The notes under the pieces were generated by a model that worked only from the letters and a program-made list of their open reading frames with translations, had not been told where the DNA came from and ran no database searches. DNA of 64,000 nt from VXYL01 sp965208525 (GTDB lineage: Bacteria; Pseudomonadota; Gammaproteobacteria; Pseudomonadales; Azotimanducaceae): the NCBI GenBank assembly GCA_965208525.1, contig OZ242340.1, forward strand, positions 434,001-498,000. Direction: 5' to 3'. Each line of letters opens with the position of its first letter. Positions within the stretch are counted from its first letter, which is position 1. Shown here piece after piece: positions 26,642 through 44,098 of this stretch. The translations under genes and the position numbers were made by a program.

Positions 26642-26679
26642 GGACTGCTCCTTGGTTCTTCAGGTTCCCCCGCCACAGC

Positions 26680-26766
26680 CGAACGCCTTGCGTTCGCATC
26701 GCCTCACCGGACGACGAATCGCCCCACTGGGGCGACGGGCACCGCTCCCTCTAATGCAGGCGGTGC
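26680..26766. repeat. Three small palindromes in the rpsL-rpsG gap
   Basis: CGAACGC-CTT-GCGTTCG (26680-26696), TCGCCCC-ACT-GGGGCGA (26719-26735) and GCACCGC...GCGGTGC (26739-26766). Each has a perfect 7-bp stem. They could form RNA structure involved in S7-mediated control, or be repeats of the kind seen in other gaps here. Confidence 0.55.
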
Positions 26767-26809
26767 CGCGGGCGGCCTTACTCTTGCTGGGCCTTTGCCC
26801 TAGATGGAC

Positions 26810-27181
26810 CTATTTCGGCTTCTTGGCCCCATACTTCGACCGTCGCTGCCGACGATCCGCCACCCCCGAGGTGTCGAGGGTGCCGCGAATGGTGTGGTAG
26901 CGCACCCCAGGCAAGTCCTTCACCCGCCCGCCGCGAATCAACACCACCGAGTGCTCCTGCAGGTTGTGCCCCTCGCCGCCGATGTACGAGTTCACCTCGT
27001 ACCCGTTGGTGAGCCGCACCCGGCAGACCTTGCGCAGCGCCGAATTCGGCTTCTTGGGCGTGGTCGTATAGACCCGCGTGCAAACCCCCCGCTTCTGCGG
27101 CGACTTCTGCAACGCCGGCACCATGTTCTTCGCCACGCGCCGCTTGCGCTGCTTGCGCACCAACTGACTAATGGTTGCCAT
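26810..27181 (-). CDS. rpsL: 30S ribosomal protein S12
   Basis: Decoding-centre protein, target of streptomycin-resistance mutations. The start ATG 27181 (MATISQLVRKQRKRRVAKN) gives 123 residues. TTTPKKPNSALRKVCRVRL carries the conserved lysine of the PKKPNSA loop and GGRVKDLPGVRYHTIRGTLD the second resistance loop; both look wild type. GGAGAG precedes the ATG. First gene of the str operon. Confidence 0.98.
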   Translation of the reverse strand: MATISQLVRKQRKRRVAKNMVPALQKSPQKRGVCTRVYTTTPKKPNSALRKVCRVRLTNGYEVNSYIGGEGHNLQEHSVVLIRGGRVKDLPGVRYHTIRGTLDTSGVADRRQRRSKYGAKKPK

Positions 27182-27249
27182 GCACTCTCCGATAGCGGCC
27201 CACTTACTCAAACACCACCCCGAACCGGCCTCGTTTTCGGGGGCGCGGC

Positions 27250-27278
27250 ATTGTAGGCGCGCTCAAGGCCAATGGCAA
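27250..27278 (-). promoter_or_regulatory. Candidate str operon promoter
   Basis: Minus strand TTGCCA, 17-bp spacer, TACAAT, with a predicted start near 27243 and a leader of about 60 nt to rpsL. It lies between the dioxygenase gene stop and rpsL, so the str operon has its own promoter and need not depend on read-through from rpoC. Confidence 0.65.
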
Positions 27279-27352
27279 CAAGAAAACGCCTTCCTTGATG
27301 GACCGGGATCGGCGAGCGTCGCGCGATGCAAGAACGCCCCGAGTCGCAGGGA

Positions 27353-27940
27353 TCAGATGACGATGTTGATGGTTGCCCGCAGCTGGGTGTCGGTCTCGCG
27401 CAGCAGGTCGGCCGTTTGCAGTTCGGTGGTTTCGTCTGACCTTGCGTAGCGGCCGGCACCGCCAAGTTGGGCGAAGTAGATTTGGCTTGTTAGGAGTGGC
27501 TCGCGGTCTTCTGTCCAAACCTTGTAGTGGATGTGTTGGGCCGGGCGCGCCGCGTAACGGCCAGGGACATAGGTGCGGAAGGTGAACGCGCCGTTGGCGG
27601 TGGTGGTTGACTCGCCCCAGTAGAGGAACTCTTCGAGCAGCTCGCCCTGGCCGCGGTCTCGCGGGTGTTTGTAGCGGCCGTTGGGGTCGGCGTGCCAAAT
27701 GTCCACCACGACGCCGGCGTGCGGCGATCCTCTGGGCGTCAACACTCGGCCAGCGAGGTTCAGGACGTCGGTACGAGGTTTGCCCGCGATCAGGTCATTG
27801 GTGCGGTTGCGTGGGCCGCGGGGATAGAAGGGGCCGGTGTAGTCGTGCGGCGTCCGCGGCAGCTCGGCGACGGCGAACGGCGCCGCGCCCGCCAGCACAC
27901 CCGCCGCCACTGCGGTTCGTACCAACTTGCGGCGGTTCAT
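27353..27940 (-). CDS. Intradiol ring-cleavage dioxygenase family protein, exported
   Basis: 195 residues from ATG 27940. The N-terminus MNRRKLVRTAVAAGVLAGAA looks like a twin-arginine or Sec signal peptide (NRRKLV then a hydrophobic stretch, AVA cleavage site). The mature part resembles the beta subunit of protocatechuate 3,4-dioxygenase: DYTGPFYPRGPRNRTND, GVVVDIWHADPNGRYKHP (iron-ligand tyrosine), and PAQHIHYKV (two iron-ligand histidines). The family uses Fe(III) to cleave catechols between the hydroxyls. Real substrate and need for a partner are unknown. It is lodged between rpoC and rpsL, where no such gene is expected. Confidence 0.8.
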   Translation of the reverse strand: MNRRKLVRTAVAAGVLAGAAPFAVAELPRTPHDYTGPFYPRGPRNRTNDLIAGKPRTDVLNLAGRVLTPRGSPHAGVVVDIWHADPNGRYKHPRDRGQGELLEEFLYWGESTTTANGAFTFRTYVPGRYAARPAQHIHYKVWTEDREPLLTSQIYFAQLGGAGRYARSDETTELQTADLLRETDTQLRATINIVI

Positions 27941-28072
27941 CGGCAAGCCCCAGTCGTTGATCCGTGAACCGGAGCATACGCCCACATTCGCAGTGCTCGG
28001 CACCGCAACGCTCCCTTGGAGTCGAGAACGCCCTGCCCTCGACCCCAAAGGGGCCCCGCTCCAGCTCGTCCC

Positions 28073-28102
28073 GGTTGGCGGTTCCGACCCGAACCGCCAA
28101 CC
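28073..28102. terminator. Strong hairpin downstream of rpoC
   Basis: GGTTGGCGGTTC and GAACCGCCAACC form a perfect 12-bp stem with a 6-nt loop, 15 nt after the rpoC stop on the minus strand. It lacks a T-run on either strand, so it is a transcript 3'-end or stability hairpin rather than a proven intrinsic terminator. Confidence 0.55.
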
Positions 28103-28116
28103 GTGGCCATTTGCGA

Positions 28117-32295
<4,179 letters not shown>

Positions 32296-32313
32296 TTTCC
32301 GTTTCTCCTTCGC

Positions 32314-36381
<4,068 letters not shown>

Positions 36382-36479
36382 GCGACTCTCCAACCATTCT
36401 GATTCGATCCCCGTTAGCTAGCCCGTGCCCGCCGGCACGCACCAAGCACAAGAACCCCTGCCAAGCGAGGGCCGGCGAG

Positions 36480-36506
36480 GGACGGAGGGCGAGACGCCCT
36501 CCGTCC
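36480..36506. repeat. Perfect 12-bp stem hairpin, GGAGGGCG family
   Basis: GGACGGAGGGCG-AGA-CGCCCTCCGTCC. The inner part repeats the element at 22496-22514 in the other orientation. Confidence 0.65.
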
Positions 36507-36544
36507 AAGGAAGGACTCCCTTTTCACTCGGCAAAGACACAAAC

Positions 36545-36589
36545 AGGCCGGCGGCGGCGCATCGACCCATGCGTCGCCGTCGGCCGCCT
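36545..36589 (-). promoter_or_regulatory. Long hairpin, possible rplL-rpoB attenuator
   Basis: Arms of about 18-20 bp (AGGCCGGCGGCGGCGCAT with ATGCGTCGCCGTCGGCCGCC) pair around a six-base loop with few mismatches. On the minus strand it is followed by TGTTTGTGTCTTT, a weak T-rich run, which would suit partial termination that lowers rpoBC expression relative to rplJL. This is inferred from position and structure. Confidence 0.5.
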
Positions 36590-36672
36590 GTTCCGCCCCC
36601 GGTCGGGCGGCGCTGTGGCAAGCGATTTGCTGCGCGAACTCTCCGCGCGTGGCGCATAAGGAGCGTCAAGAT

Positions 36673-37053
36673 CTACTTGATCTCGACGCCAGCGCCGGCT
36701 TCTTCCAACTGTTTCTTGATTTCCTCCGATTCCTCCTTGGTCACGCCTTCCTTCACCGTTGACGGAGCACCGTCCACCATCGCCTTGGCCTCCTTCAGAC
36801 CAAGACCGGTGATCGCGCGCACCGCCTTGATGACATTGACCTTCTTGTCACCCACATCGTTCAGCGAAACGGTGAATTCGGTCTGCTCTTCCGCGGCCTC
36901 ACCAGCCTCTGCCGGGGCCGCCGCCGGCGCCGCGGCAACCGCCGCCGCCGCACTCACGCCGAACTTCTCCTCCATCGCCTGAACGAGTTCCACGACCTCC
37001 ATCACGGTCATGTCGGCAACTGCGTTCACGATGTCATCCTTGGACAACGCCAT
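36673..37053 (-). CDS. rplL: 50S ribosomal protein L7/L12
   Basis: Stalk protein that recruits translation GTPases, present in several copies on L10. 126 residues: dimerising N-terminal domain, Ala-rich hinge (AAAAVAAAPAAAPAEAGEAA) and globular C-terminal domain with KVNVIKAVRAITGLGLKEAK and VDGAPSTVKEGVTKEESEEI. 120 bp after rplJ. Confidence 0.98.
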   Translation of the reverse strand: MALSKDDIVNAVADMTVMEVVELVQAMEEKFGVSAAAAVAAAPAAAPAEAGEAAEEQTEFTVSLNDVGDKKVNVIKAVRAITGLGLKEAKAMVDGAPSTVKEGVTKEESEEIKKQLEEAGAGVEIK

Positions 37054-37130
37054 TTGGGTTCATCTCCTTCAAAGCCCGCGCCCGTCGCCGGTCGCATTTG
37101 GCAGCCACTCGCGCACTGCCTTCGTCCATT

Positions 37131-37172
37131 CGCAGTTGCGATGCAACTGCCAACGCGCCCGTGAGGGCGCGC
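37131..37172. repeat. Palindrome pair in the rplJ-rplL gap
   Basis: GCAGTTGC-GAT-GCAACTGC followed by GCGCCC-GTGA-GGGCGC. Same pair and order as at 7193-7234 downstream of rplQ. Confidence 0.65.
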
Positions 37173-37173
37173 A

Positions 37174-37707
37174 TCACTCAGCCTCTTGCCGTCGCTGCTC
37201 TCCCACCGCCGCCATGGTTCGCACCAACTTCGACGGAATCCCGTTCAACGTCCGCACCAGCTTCACCGCCGGCGCCTGCATCACACTCATCAGCATCGCC
37301 AGCGCCTCTTCCCGGGTCGGCAATGTCGCAACCCGCTCGATGTCCTCCGGCGGCAGCAACTGCCCGCCAATCGCGAGCACCTTCACCTCAAACTCGTCGA
37401 GCTTCTCGGCCGTGCGCTGGAACAATCGCGCCGCCGCCCCAGGATCGTCGTTGGCGAACGCCAGCATCGAGGGCCCAGCCGCTTCCTCGCTCAGGCACTC
37501 GAACTGCGTGCCCACCACGGCGCGCTTGAGCAGCGTGTTCCGCACCACCTTGAGGTACACGCCCGATTCCCGCGCATCGCGGCGAAGGTCGGTCATCTCC
37601 TCCACCGTGAGGCCACGGTAGTCGGCCAGCGCCGCTGCAAGTGCCCCACTGGCGGCGCCATGCACCTCTTCAACAATCGCCTGCTTCTCGGCGAGCCCTA
37701 ACGCCAT
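37174..37707 (-). CDS. rplJ: 50S ribosomal protein L10
   Basis: Stalk base protein binding L12 dimers and 23S rRNA. The start ATG 37707 (MALGLAEKQAIVEEVHGAAS) gives 177 residues, standard. ALADYRGLTVEEMTDLRRDA and GVYLKVVRNTLLKRAVVGTQ are family segments. The gap to rplA is only 34 bp, much shorter than the L10 leader and promoter region of E. coli. Confidence 0.97.
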   Translation of the reverse strand: MALGLAEKQAIVEEVHGAASGALAAALADYRGLTVEEMTDLRRDARESGVYLKVVRNTLLKRAVVGTQFECLSEEAAGPSMLAFANDDPGAAARLFQRTAEKLDEFEVKVLAIGGQLLPPEDIERVATLPTREEALAMLMSVMQAPAVKLVRTLNGIPSKLVRTMAAVGEQRRQEAE

Positions 37708-37741
37708 CGAAAAATCTCCATCACACGCTTGTGCTGCACCG

Positions 37742-38440
37742 TCAAACCTCGAGCGAAGCCTCGTCAATTCGCACGCCCGGCCCCATCGTCGTCGACAGCG
37801 TGATCTTGCGCACAAACTGTCCCTTGGCCGCCGGCGGCTTCGCCTTCTTCAAGTCGGCAATCAACGCCTCCACGTTCTCCCGCACCTGCACTGGCTCGAA
37901 TCCAACCTTGCCGACACTACCGTGGACGATCCCGCCCCGGTCGGTGCGAAACTGCACCTGCCCCGCCTTGGCGTTCTTCACCGCCCCGGCCACGTCTGCC
38001 GTCACCGTGCCCGTGCGAGGATTTGGCATGAGGCCGCGCGGCCCCAAAATCCGTCCGAGCTGCCCCACGACCCGCATCGCATCCGGCGCGGCAATGGCTA
38101 CATCAAACTCGATCTCGCCGCCCTTGACCCGTTCCGCCAGATCGTCGAGCCCAACCACGTCGGCGCCGGCGCCTTCGGCCTCCTCCGCCTTGTCGCCTTG
38201 GGCAAACACCGCCACGCGCACGTCCTTGCCCGACCCATGGGGCAGCGTCGTAGCCCCCCGCACGACCTGGTCCGACTTGCGCGGATCCACCCCCAGGTTC
38301 ACCGCCACATCAAACGATTCGGCAAGCCGCGACAGCCCCGAAACCTCGTTCAGAAGCGTCACTGCCTCCTCGATGCCATACACCCGCGCCGCGTCGATCT
38401 TCTCCGCGATGGCACGCATTCGCTTGGACTGCTGAGCCAC
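37742..38440 (-). CDS. rplA: 50S ribosomal protein L1
   Basis: L1-stalk protein moving E-site tRNA, and repressor of the L11 operon in E. coli. 232 residues: KRMRAIAEKIDAARVYGIEE, LGVDPRKSDQVVRGATTLPH, GRILGPRGLMPNPRTGTVT. 5 bp after rplK. Confidence 0.98.
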   Translation of the reverse strand: MAQQSKRMRAIAEKIDAARVYGIEEAVTLLNEVSGLSRLAESFDVAVNLGVDPRKSDQVVRGATTLPHGSGKDVRVAVFAQGDKAEEAEGAGADVVGLDDLAERVKGGEIEFDVAIAAPDAMRVVGQLGRILGPRGLMPNPRTGTVTADVAGAVKNAKAGQVQFRTDRGGIVHGSVGKVGFEPVQVRENVEALIADLKKAKPPAAKGQFVRKITLSTTMGPGVRIDEASLEV

Positions 38441-38445
38441 GTTTC

Positions 38446-38877
38446 CTACACTCCTTCCACTTCAAGGCCCGCGCTCACCGCGCTGCCGGCAATCGTCCGC
38501 ACCGCCGCATCCATGTCGGCAGCCGTGAGGTCCGGCATCTTCGCCCGCGCGATCTCCTCAAGCTGCTCCCGCGTCACCGTGCCCACCTTGTGGGTGTTGG
38601 GCGTGGGGCTGCCCTTGTCGATGCCGGCGGCCTTGCGCAGCAGCACCGACGCCGGCGGCGTCTTGGTAATGAAGGTGAAGGTGCGGTCCGTGTACACCGT
38701 GATGACCACAGGCACCGGCAGTCCCGGCTCCTCGCGCTGGGTCTGGGCGTTGAACGCCTTGCAGAAATCCATGATGTTGACGCCGTGCTGCCCCAGCGCC
38801 GGGCCCACCGGCGGGCTTGGATTGGCTTGCCCCGCAGGCACCTGCAGCTTGACGTATGCCTGGACTTTCTTTGCCAT
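38446..38877 (-). CDS. rplK: 50S ribosomal protein L11
   Basis: GTPase-centre protein. 143 residues: MAKKVQAYVKLQVPAGQANP, SPPVGPALGQHGVNIMDFC and TPPASVLLRKAAGIDKGSP, with the thiostrepton-region prolines intact. Co-transcribed with rplA. 72 bp after nusG. Confidence 0.98.
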   Translation of the reverse strand: MAKKVQAYVKLQVPAGQANPSPPVGPALGQHGVNIMDFCKAFNAQTQREEPGLPVPVVITVYTDRTFTFITKTPPASVLLRKAAGIDKGSPTPNTHKVGTVTREQLEEIARAKMPDLTAADMDAAVRTIAGSAVSAGLEVEGV

Positions 38878-38949
38878 CTTGCTTCGCTTGTCTCCCTTGG
38901 CCCCACCGCAAGCGCCCCTTCGGCGCTGACAGGCGGCAGCCTCGCGCCC

Positions 38950-39483
38950 TTAGCCCTTCTCGACCTGCGAGAAATCGAGCTCCACTCGGGTCGAGCGACC
39001 GAAGATCGTCACTCCCACCACAAGCCGGCTCTTCTCGTAGTTGGCCTCTTCGACCACGCCGTTGAAATCGTTGAACGGTCCGTCCACCACTCGCACCAGC
39101 TCGCCGGGCTCGAACACCGTCTTGGGTGTGGCCTTCTCGCTGCTGGCCTCCACCCGGTCGAGGATCGTCCGGGCCTCGCTCTCGCTGAGCGGCGCCGGCG
39201 CATCCGCCTTGCCGCCGATGAAGCCCATTACCCGCGGCGTTTCCTTCACGAGGTGCCAGGTGTCGTCGTTGAGTTCCATCTGCACCAGCACATAGCCGGG
39301 AAAGAACTTGCGCTCGCTGCGGCGCTTCTGGCCGGCGCGCATCTCCACCACTTCCTCGGTGGGAACCAGCACCTGGCCAAAGTGCTCCTTGAGATTCGAG
39401 AGGTTGATGCGCTCTTGCAACGAGCGCATGATCGCCTTCTCGAAGCCGGAATAGGCGTGAACGACATACCAGCGATGCGACAT
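38950..39483 (-). CDS. nusG: Transcription termination/antitermination protein NusG
   Basis: 177 residues. N-terminal NGN domain (RWYVVHAYSGFEKAIMRSLQ, FFPGYVLVQMELNDDTWHLV) binds RNA polymerase, and the C-terminal KOW domain (FEPGELVRVVDGPFNDFNGV) binds Rho or S10. 2 bp after secE. Confidence 0.98.
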   Translation of the reverse strand: MSHRWYVVHAYSGFEKAIMRSLQERINLSNLKEHFGQVLVPTEEVVEMRAGQKRRSERKFFPGYVLVQMELNDDTWHLVKETPRVMGFIGGKADAPAPLSESEARTILDRVEASSEKATPKTVFEPGELVRVVDGPFNDFNGVVEEANYEKSRLVVGVTIFGRSTRVELDFSQVEKG

Positions 39484-39485
39484 GA

Positions 39486-39869
39486 CTAACCGATCACTCC
39501 CTGCACCAGCCAGCTAAGCAGCGAATCAAGCCCCCAGAGGATGAGGGCGAAGAGCACGATGAGCGCCAGCACCACGAACGTGGTCTGCGTGGTTTCCTGC
39601 CGGGTTGGCCAAACCACCCGCCGGATTTCCTGCCGAGCCTCCCGCGCCACTTCCAGCAGCGCCCGGCCCCGATCGGTCTGCAGGCCGACAAAGCCGGCCA
39701 CCGCCGCCAGCGCCACCAAGGCGATGGCCCGCGCGAGCACGGATTGGTCCTGGAAATACCAGTTGCCGACCACCCCGCCGACAACCAGCACGGCCACGAC
39801 CCCCCACTTGATCCAGTCAAGCGCAGGATTGACCTCACCTTCCGTCGTTTTCGTCGCCGCCTTAGCCAC
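39486..39869 (-). CDS. secE: Preprotein translocase subunit SecE
   Basis: Translocon subunit with three hydrophobic helices (about residues 17-35, 42-60 and 95-115 of this call), the proteobacterial long form. Conserved amphipathic segment EVAREARQEIRRVVWPTRQE before the last helix. GTG 39869 gives 127 residues, the E. coli length; an upstream in-frame start at 39920 would add 17. tRNA-Trp lies upstream, nusG follows directly. Confidence 0.92.
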   Translation of the reverse strand: MAKAATKTTEGEVNPALDWIKWGVVAVLVVGGVVGNWYFQDQSVLARAIALVALAAVAGFVGLQTDRGRALLEVAREARQEIRRVVWPTRQETTQTTFVVLALIVLFALILWGLDSLLSWLVQGVIG

Positions 39870-39955
39870 AAAACCGCCCGCTTCGTTCCGTTCCGCCGCA
39901 CGTCCAGCGCGCCCAAGCACGCCGCCACCGATCCAAATCCCTCGAAGTCCGCAGT

Positions 39956-40031
39956 TGGCAGGCCAGGAGGGAATCGAACCCCCAACCTGCGGTTTTGGAG
40001 ACCGCCGCTCTGCCTATTGAGCTACTGGCCT
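39956..40031 (-). tRNA. trnW: tRNA-Trp(CCA)
   Basis: 76 nt including an encoded 3' CCA and discriminator G. Acceptor AGGCCAG pairs with CTGGCCT. The anticodon loop reads CTCCAAA with anticodon CCA, and the T-loop GGTTCGATTCC is canonical. Between tuf copy 2 and secE, the usual place in many gammaproteobacteria. Confidence 0.95.
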
Positions 40032-40134
40032 TCCGCGAACCTCAATCAACCGTTGCCGTCGTTAACCAACTCCAAGCCTCAAGACGCACCGCTCGGCGCG
40101 CAAGGCCCAGCGAGACGTCGTCCCGCCGGGAGCG

Positions 40135-41334
<1,200 letters not shown>

Positions 41335-41620
41335 CGTCTCGCTCGCCTTTCCCGTTTGTCTTGGTTTGAGAAGTGTTCCGCGCGCTGCAATCGCAACGAC
41401 GCGCAAGCCTTACCGCAGCCGGTCGCCCGTCACTCGGACCATCCGCTGCCTCTGTCTGCTTCGTTCCTTGCTCTCCCGCATTCGCGCGCTCGCCAGACAG
41501 ACCCGTCGCCATCGCCGCCCCCTCCCCCAACCGGACTCCTGTGGGTACCGAAACTGCGATGCAAGAAACACCGCCGACGGGTGATACCCCGCCGTCAGCG
41601 TCTTCCGTTCACGCCGTGTC
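41335..41620. other. 286-bp leader between tRNA-Thr(GGT) and tuf copy 2
   Basis: No gene, hairpin terminator or convincing promoter seen. The region probably is the transcribed leader of tuf within the tRNA-tufB operon, as in E. coli, where the mature tRNAs are cut from the tuf transcript. Confidence 0.4.
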
Positions 41621-41696
<76 letters not shown>

Positions 41697-41822
41697 GAAT
41701 CGTCCAAGTGCGCGCCGATTCTCCTTGCCCTGCCTGTCGCCACCAGCTCTCGCGGGCGCCCTTTCATGCGCGGCCCGCAGCACCCTGGTCACCCGCCTCG
41801 CCCCCAACGAAAACGGGCGAAT

Positions 41823-41896
41823 TGGAGCGGGTAGCGGGAATCGAACCCGCGCCATCAGCTTGGAAGGCTGAGGTTCTACCACTGAACCATACCCGC
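41823..41896 (-). tRNA. trnG: tRNA-Gly(TCC)
   Basis: 74 nt with encoded CCA. Acceptor GCGGGTA/TACCCGC, anticodon loop CTTCCAA with anticodon TCC, T-arm GCGGGTTCGATTCCCGC. Confidence 0.95.
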
Positions 41897-41975
41897 CCGC
41901 GTCGAGCCTCGCCTAACCAATTCCTTTCGAACCCAAACCGCCTTTTTTTCCTTGCGAATTCCGTATGTTGAGGGG

Positions 41976-42060
41976 TGGTGGAGGGGGTAGGATTCGAACC
42001 TACGAAGGCTGAGCCATCAGATTTACAGTCTGGTCCCTTTGGCCACTCGGGAACCCCTCC
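41976..42060 (-). tRNA. trnY: tRNA-Tyr(GTA)
   Basis: 85 nt with a class II long variable arm and encoded CCA. Acceptor GGAGGGG/CCCCTCC, anticodon loop CTGTAAA with anticodon GTA. Confidence 0.95.
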
Positions 42061-42279
42061 GGCCTTTCCACGAACAAAAGACGCGGAATCATGCCCCCAC
42101 CGGCCAACGATGTCAAAGGGGAATTTCCTGCAGCGGTGTCCTCGGGGACGCCGCCGACACCGTCACCAGCCATGACCGCCCTGAGTCCCCTCAAGCCGCC
42201 GAGGCTAGGTCCGTCGTCGCGGTGGGGACGGGTCCACGCGAACCCCAGGCGCAGGCTGTCAACCGCATCGCCCTAGGGT

Positions 42280-42355
42280 TGGTGCCGCCACAAGGAATCG
42301 AACCCTGGACCGTCTCATTACAAATGAGCTGCTCTACCGGCTGAGCTATGGCGGC
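42280..42355 (-). tRNA. trnT: tRNA-Thr(TGT)
   Basis: 76 nt with encoded CCA. Acceptor GCCGCCA/TGGCGGC, anticodon loop TTTGTAA with anticodon TGT. First of the four-tRNA cluster upstream of tuf copy 2, matching the thrU-tyrU-glyT-thrT order of E. coli. A TATCAT about 15 bp upstream may be its -10, but no good -35 was found. Confidence 0.95.
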
Positions 42356-42425
42356 AACTTTGGGTAGGTGCGGGAAGGATGATAGGCAAAACAGGGGCGG
42401 CGTGCATCGATTCGCCCCAAGGCGC

Positions 42426-43148
42426 TCATGGCAGGGCGATGGCGAGACCGTCGAGCACGAGGTTGGGCTTGATGCACGTTGGGGCGGCGAGGCGGGAGTG
42501 GAGCAGGTGGGCGTCGCCGCCGCAGAGGAAGGTGGTGATGCCGGATGGGGATGCGGCCCTGAACCGCGCGAGCACCGCGTCCAGGAAGCCGACGGGCATG
42601 GCGAGGGTGCCACCGGCGATTGCGGTGTCGGTGGACCTTCCTGGTGGGGGAAACTCGTCGTCCTCCTGATCCGCAAGCAACTGAGGCAACGCGAGGTCGC
42701 GTGTCTCCCCCGCCAGCGAACGGCGCATCAGGCCGATGCCAGGGACTATGTAGCCGCCTTGGTGTTGGCCTCGGTCATCCACCTGGTCCACGGTGATTGC
42801 CGTGCCGGCGTCCACGACGGCGACGGCACCCTGCACGCAATGCCAACCGGCGACCAAGGCAAGCCAGCGGTCGATGCCTAGGCGTTTCGGGTCTTCGTAG
42901 CAGCAGACGACGCCGGCCAGCTCTCGGCTGACCTCAGCGAACTCAGGGGCCATGCCGAAGCGGGCCTCGACCGCGGCGCGTATGCGACCTCGCACGCCAG
43001 CAACTGCGGATATCCGCACTCGATCCGGAGGCTCTTCTGCATCGTCAAGCGTGGGAATGCGGGGCGAGTGCAGGCTGCCGGATGCGTCGGCCAGGCGCCA
43101 CTTCGTGCGGGAGTTGCCGATGTCGAGGTCGAGGCAGCGGGCGGTCAT
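42426..43148 (-). CDS. coaX: Type III pantothenate kinase
   Basis: First step of coenzyme A synthesis from pantothenate, cytoplasmic. 240 residues of the ASKHA fold: phosphate-1 loop DIGNSRTKW near the N-terminus, GIDRWLALVAGWH, and the phosphate-2 segment VDAGTAITVDQVD. It occupies the place of coaA in E. coli. The ATG overlaps the birA stop (ATGA). Confidence 0.93.
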   Translation of the reverse strand: MTARCLDLDIGNSRTKWRLADASGSLHSPRIPTLDDAEEPPDRVRISAVAGVRGRIRAAVEARFGMAPEFAEVSRELAGVVCCYEDPKRLGIDRWLALVAGWHCVQGAVAVVDAGTAITVDQVDDRGQHQGGYIVPGIGLMRRSLAGETRDLALPQLLADQEDDEFPPPGRSTDTAIAGGTLAMPVGFLDAVLARFRAASPSGITTFLCGGDAHLLHSRLAAPTCIKPNLVLDGLAIALP

Positions 43149-44098
43149 GGTATCTCGCGGCGATCCGGCGGACGCACCGACACCTCGCCGCCGGTGAATT
43201 CGCGCCAGCCGCTCGCGGTGTCGAGCGCGAGCGCGCCGGACGGAAGCACGCTGGCGATGCCGCTGACGCGCTCGGTTGGCGTGGTAACGGTGACGGTCTC
43301 GCCCTCATGGCGGTGGGCATTGCGCCAGCGGGCGTGCATGGCCGGGAAACTCAATGCCGCGAAGGCGTGGGACTCGGCCAGCACGCGGTCGATAACTCGC
43401 GCCAGGAGTTGATTGCGGGAGATTCCGGGGACGGCTTCGGCCACGTCGGCAATGGGTTGTTCGACTTGGGAAGCGATGGCGCTCGCACAGCCGACATTGA
43501 TGCCAATGCCGATGACCACCTCGACGACGGGCGAAAGTCGCACCAGCTCGACGAGGATGCCGGCGACCTTGCGGCCGTCGAGCAGCACGTCGTTCGGCCA
43601 CTTCAGTTGCACACCGGGGGTGCCGACGTCGGCCAAGGCATCGTGAACGCCAAGACCCACCGCCAGCCCCAACGCGCCCACCTGCGCCGGCGGGCGATCG
43701 ATTGCAACGCCTAGCGACACCGCAAGGTTACGGCCGAAGGGGCTCCGCCATTCGCGACCGCGACGGCCCCTTCCTGCGGTTTGCACTTCCGCTGTCAGCA
43801 CGGCGCCATCCACGGACCGTGTTTCGGCGCGGCGCACGAGCTCGGCGTTGGTGCTGGGGATGGTGGTGACCACCTCGAGTGCTGCCAGCCAATCTTGGGT
43901 GGCCGGAGCGAGTGCGTCTTCGATCGTGGTGGCGTCCAGAAACTCCACGTCGTCTGGGACCTGGGCGTTGTCGCCTACGATGGATATGGCGGCTTGCTCA
44001 AGGGATGTGCGGTCGTCGACCGCAAGGCGGCCGATGTTCGCCCGCCTTTGAAGGCGAAGCAGCTCAAAGGCGGCGGTCAAAGATTGCGGACTCGACAT
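43145..44098 (-). CDS. birA: Biotin-[acetyl-CoA-carboxylase] ligase
   Basis: Ligase that attaches biotin to the carboxyl-carrier protein. 317 residues. The catalytic core has TIPSTNAEL, the biotinyl-AMP loop GRGRRGREW, LKWPNDVLLDGRKVAGILVE and GIGINVG. A C-terminal domain follows. The first about 85 residues do not show a clear winged-helix as in E. coli BirA, so repressor activity is uncertain. Operon with coaX. Confidence 0.92.
   Translation of the reverse strand: MSSPQSLTAAFELLRLQRRANIGRLAVDDRTSLEQAAISIVGDNAQVPDDVEFLDATTIEDALAPATQDWLAALEVVTTIPSTNAELVRRAETRSVDGAVLTAEVQTAGRGRRGREWRSPFGRNLAVSLGVAIDRPPAQVGALGLAVGLGVHDALADVGTPGVQLKWPNDVLLDGRKVAGILVELVRLSPVVEVVIGIGINVGCASAIASQVEQPIADVAEAVPGISRNQLLARVIDRVLAESHAFAALSFPAMHARWRNAHRHEGETVTVTTPTERVSGIASVLPSGALALDTASGWREFTGGEVSVRPPDRREIP

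Larger units (their letters stand above)
36382..36672. other. 291-bp rplL-rpoB gap with two hairpins
   Basis: No gene. In E. coli the equivalent gap holds a partial terminator and an RNase III site. Here two long hairpins (36480-36506 and 36545-36589) could serve that role. The first rplL-proximal part is GC-rich and has no promoter-like sequence I would support. Confidence 0.5.
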
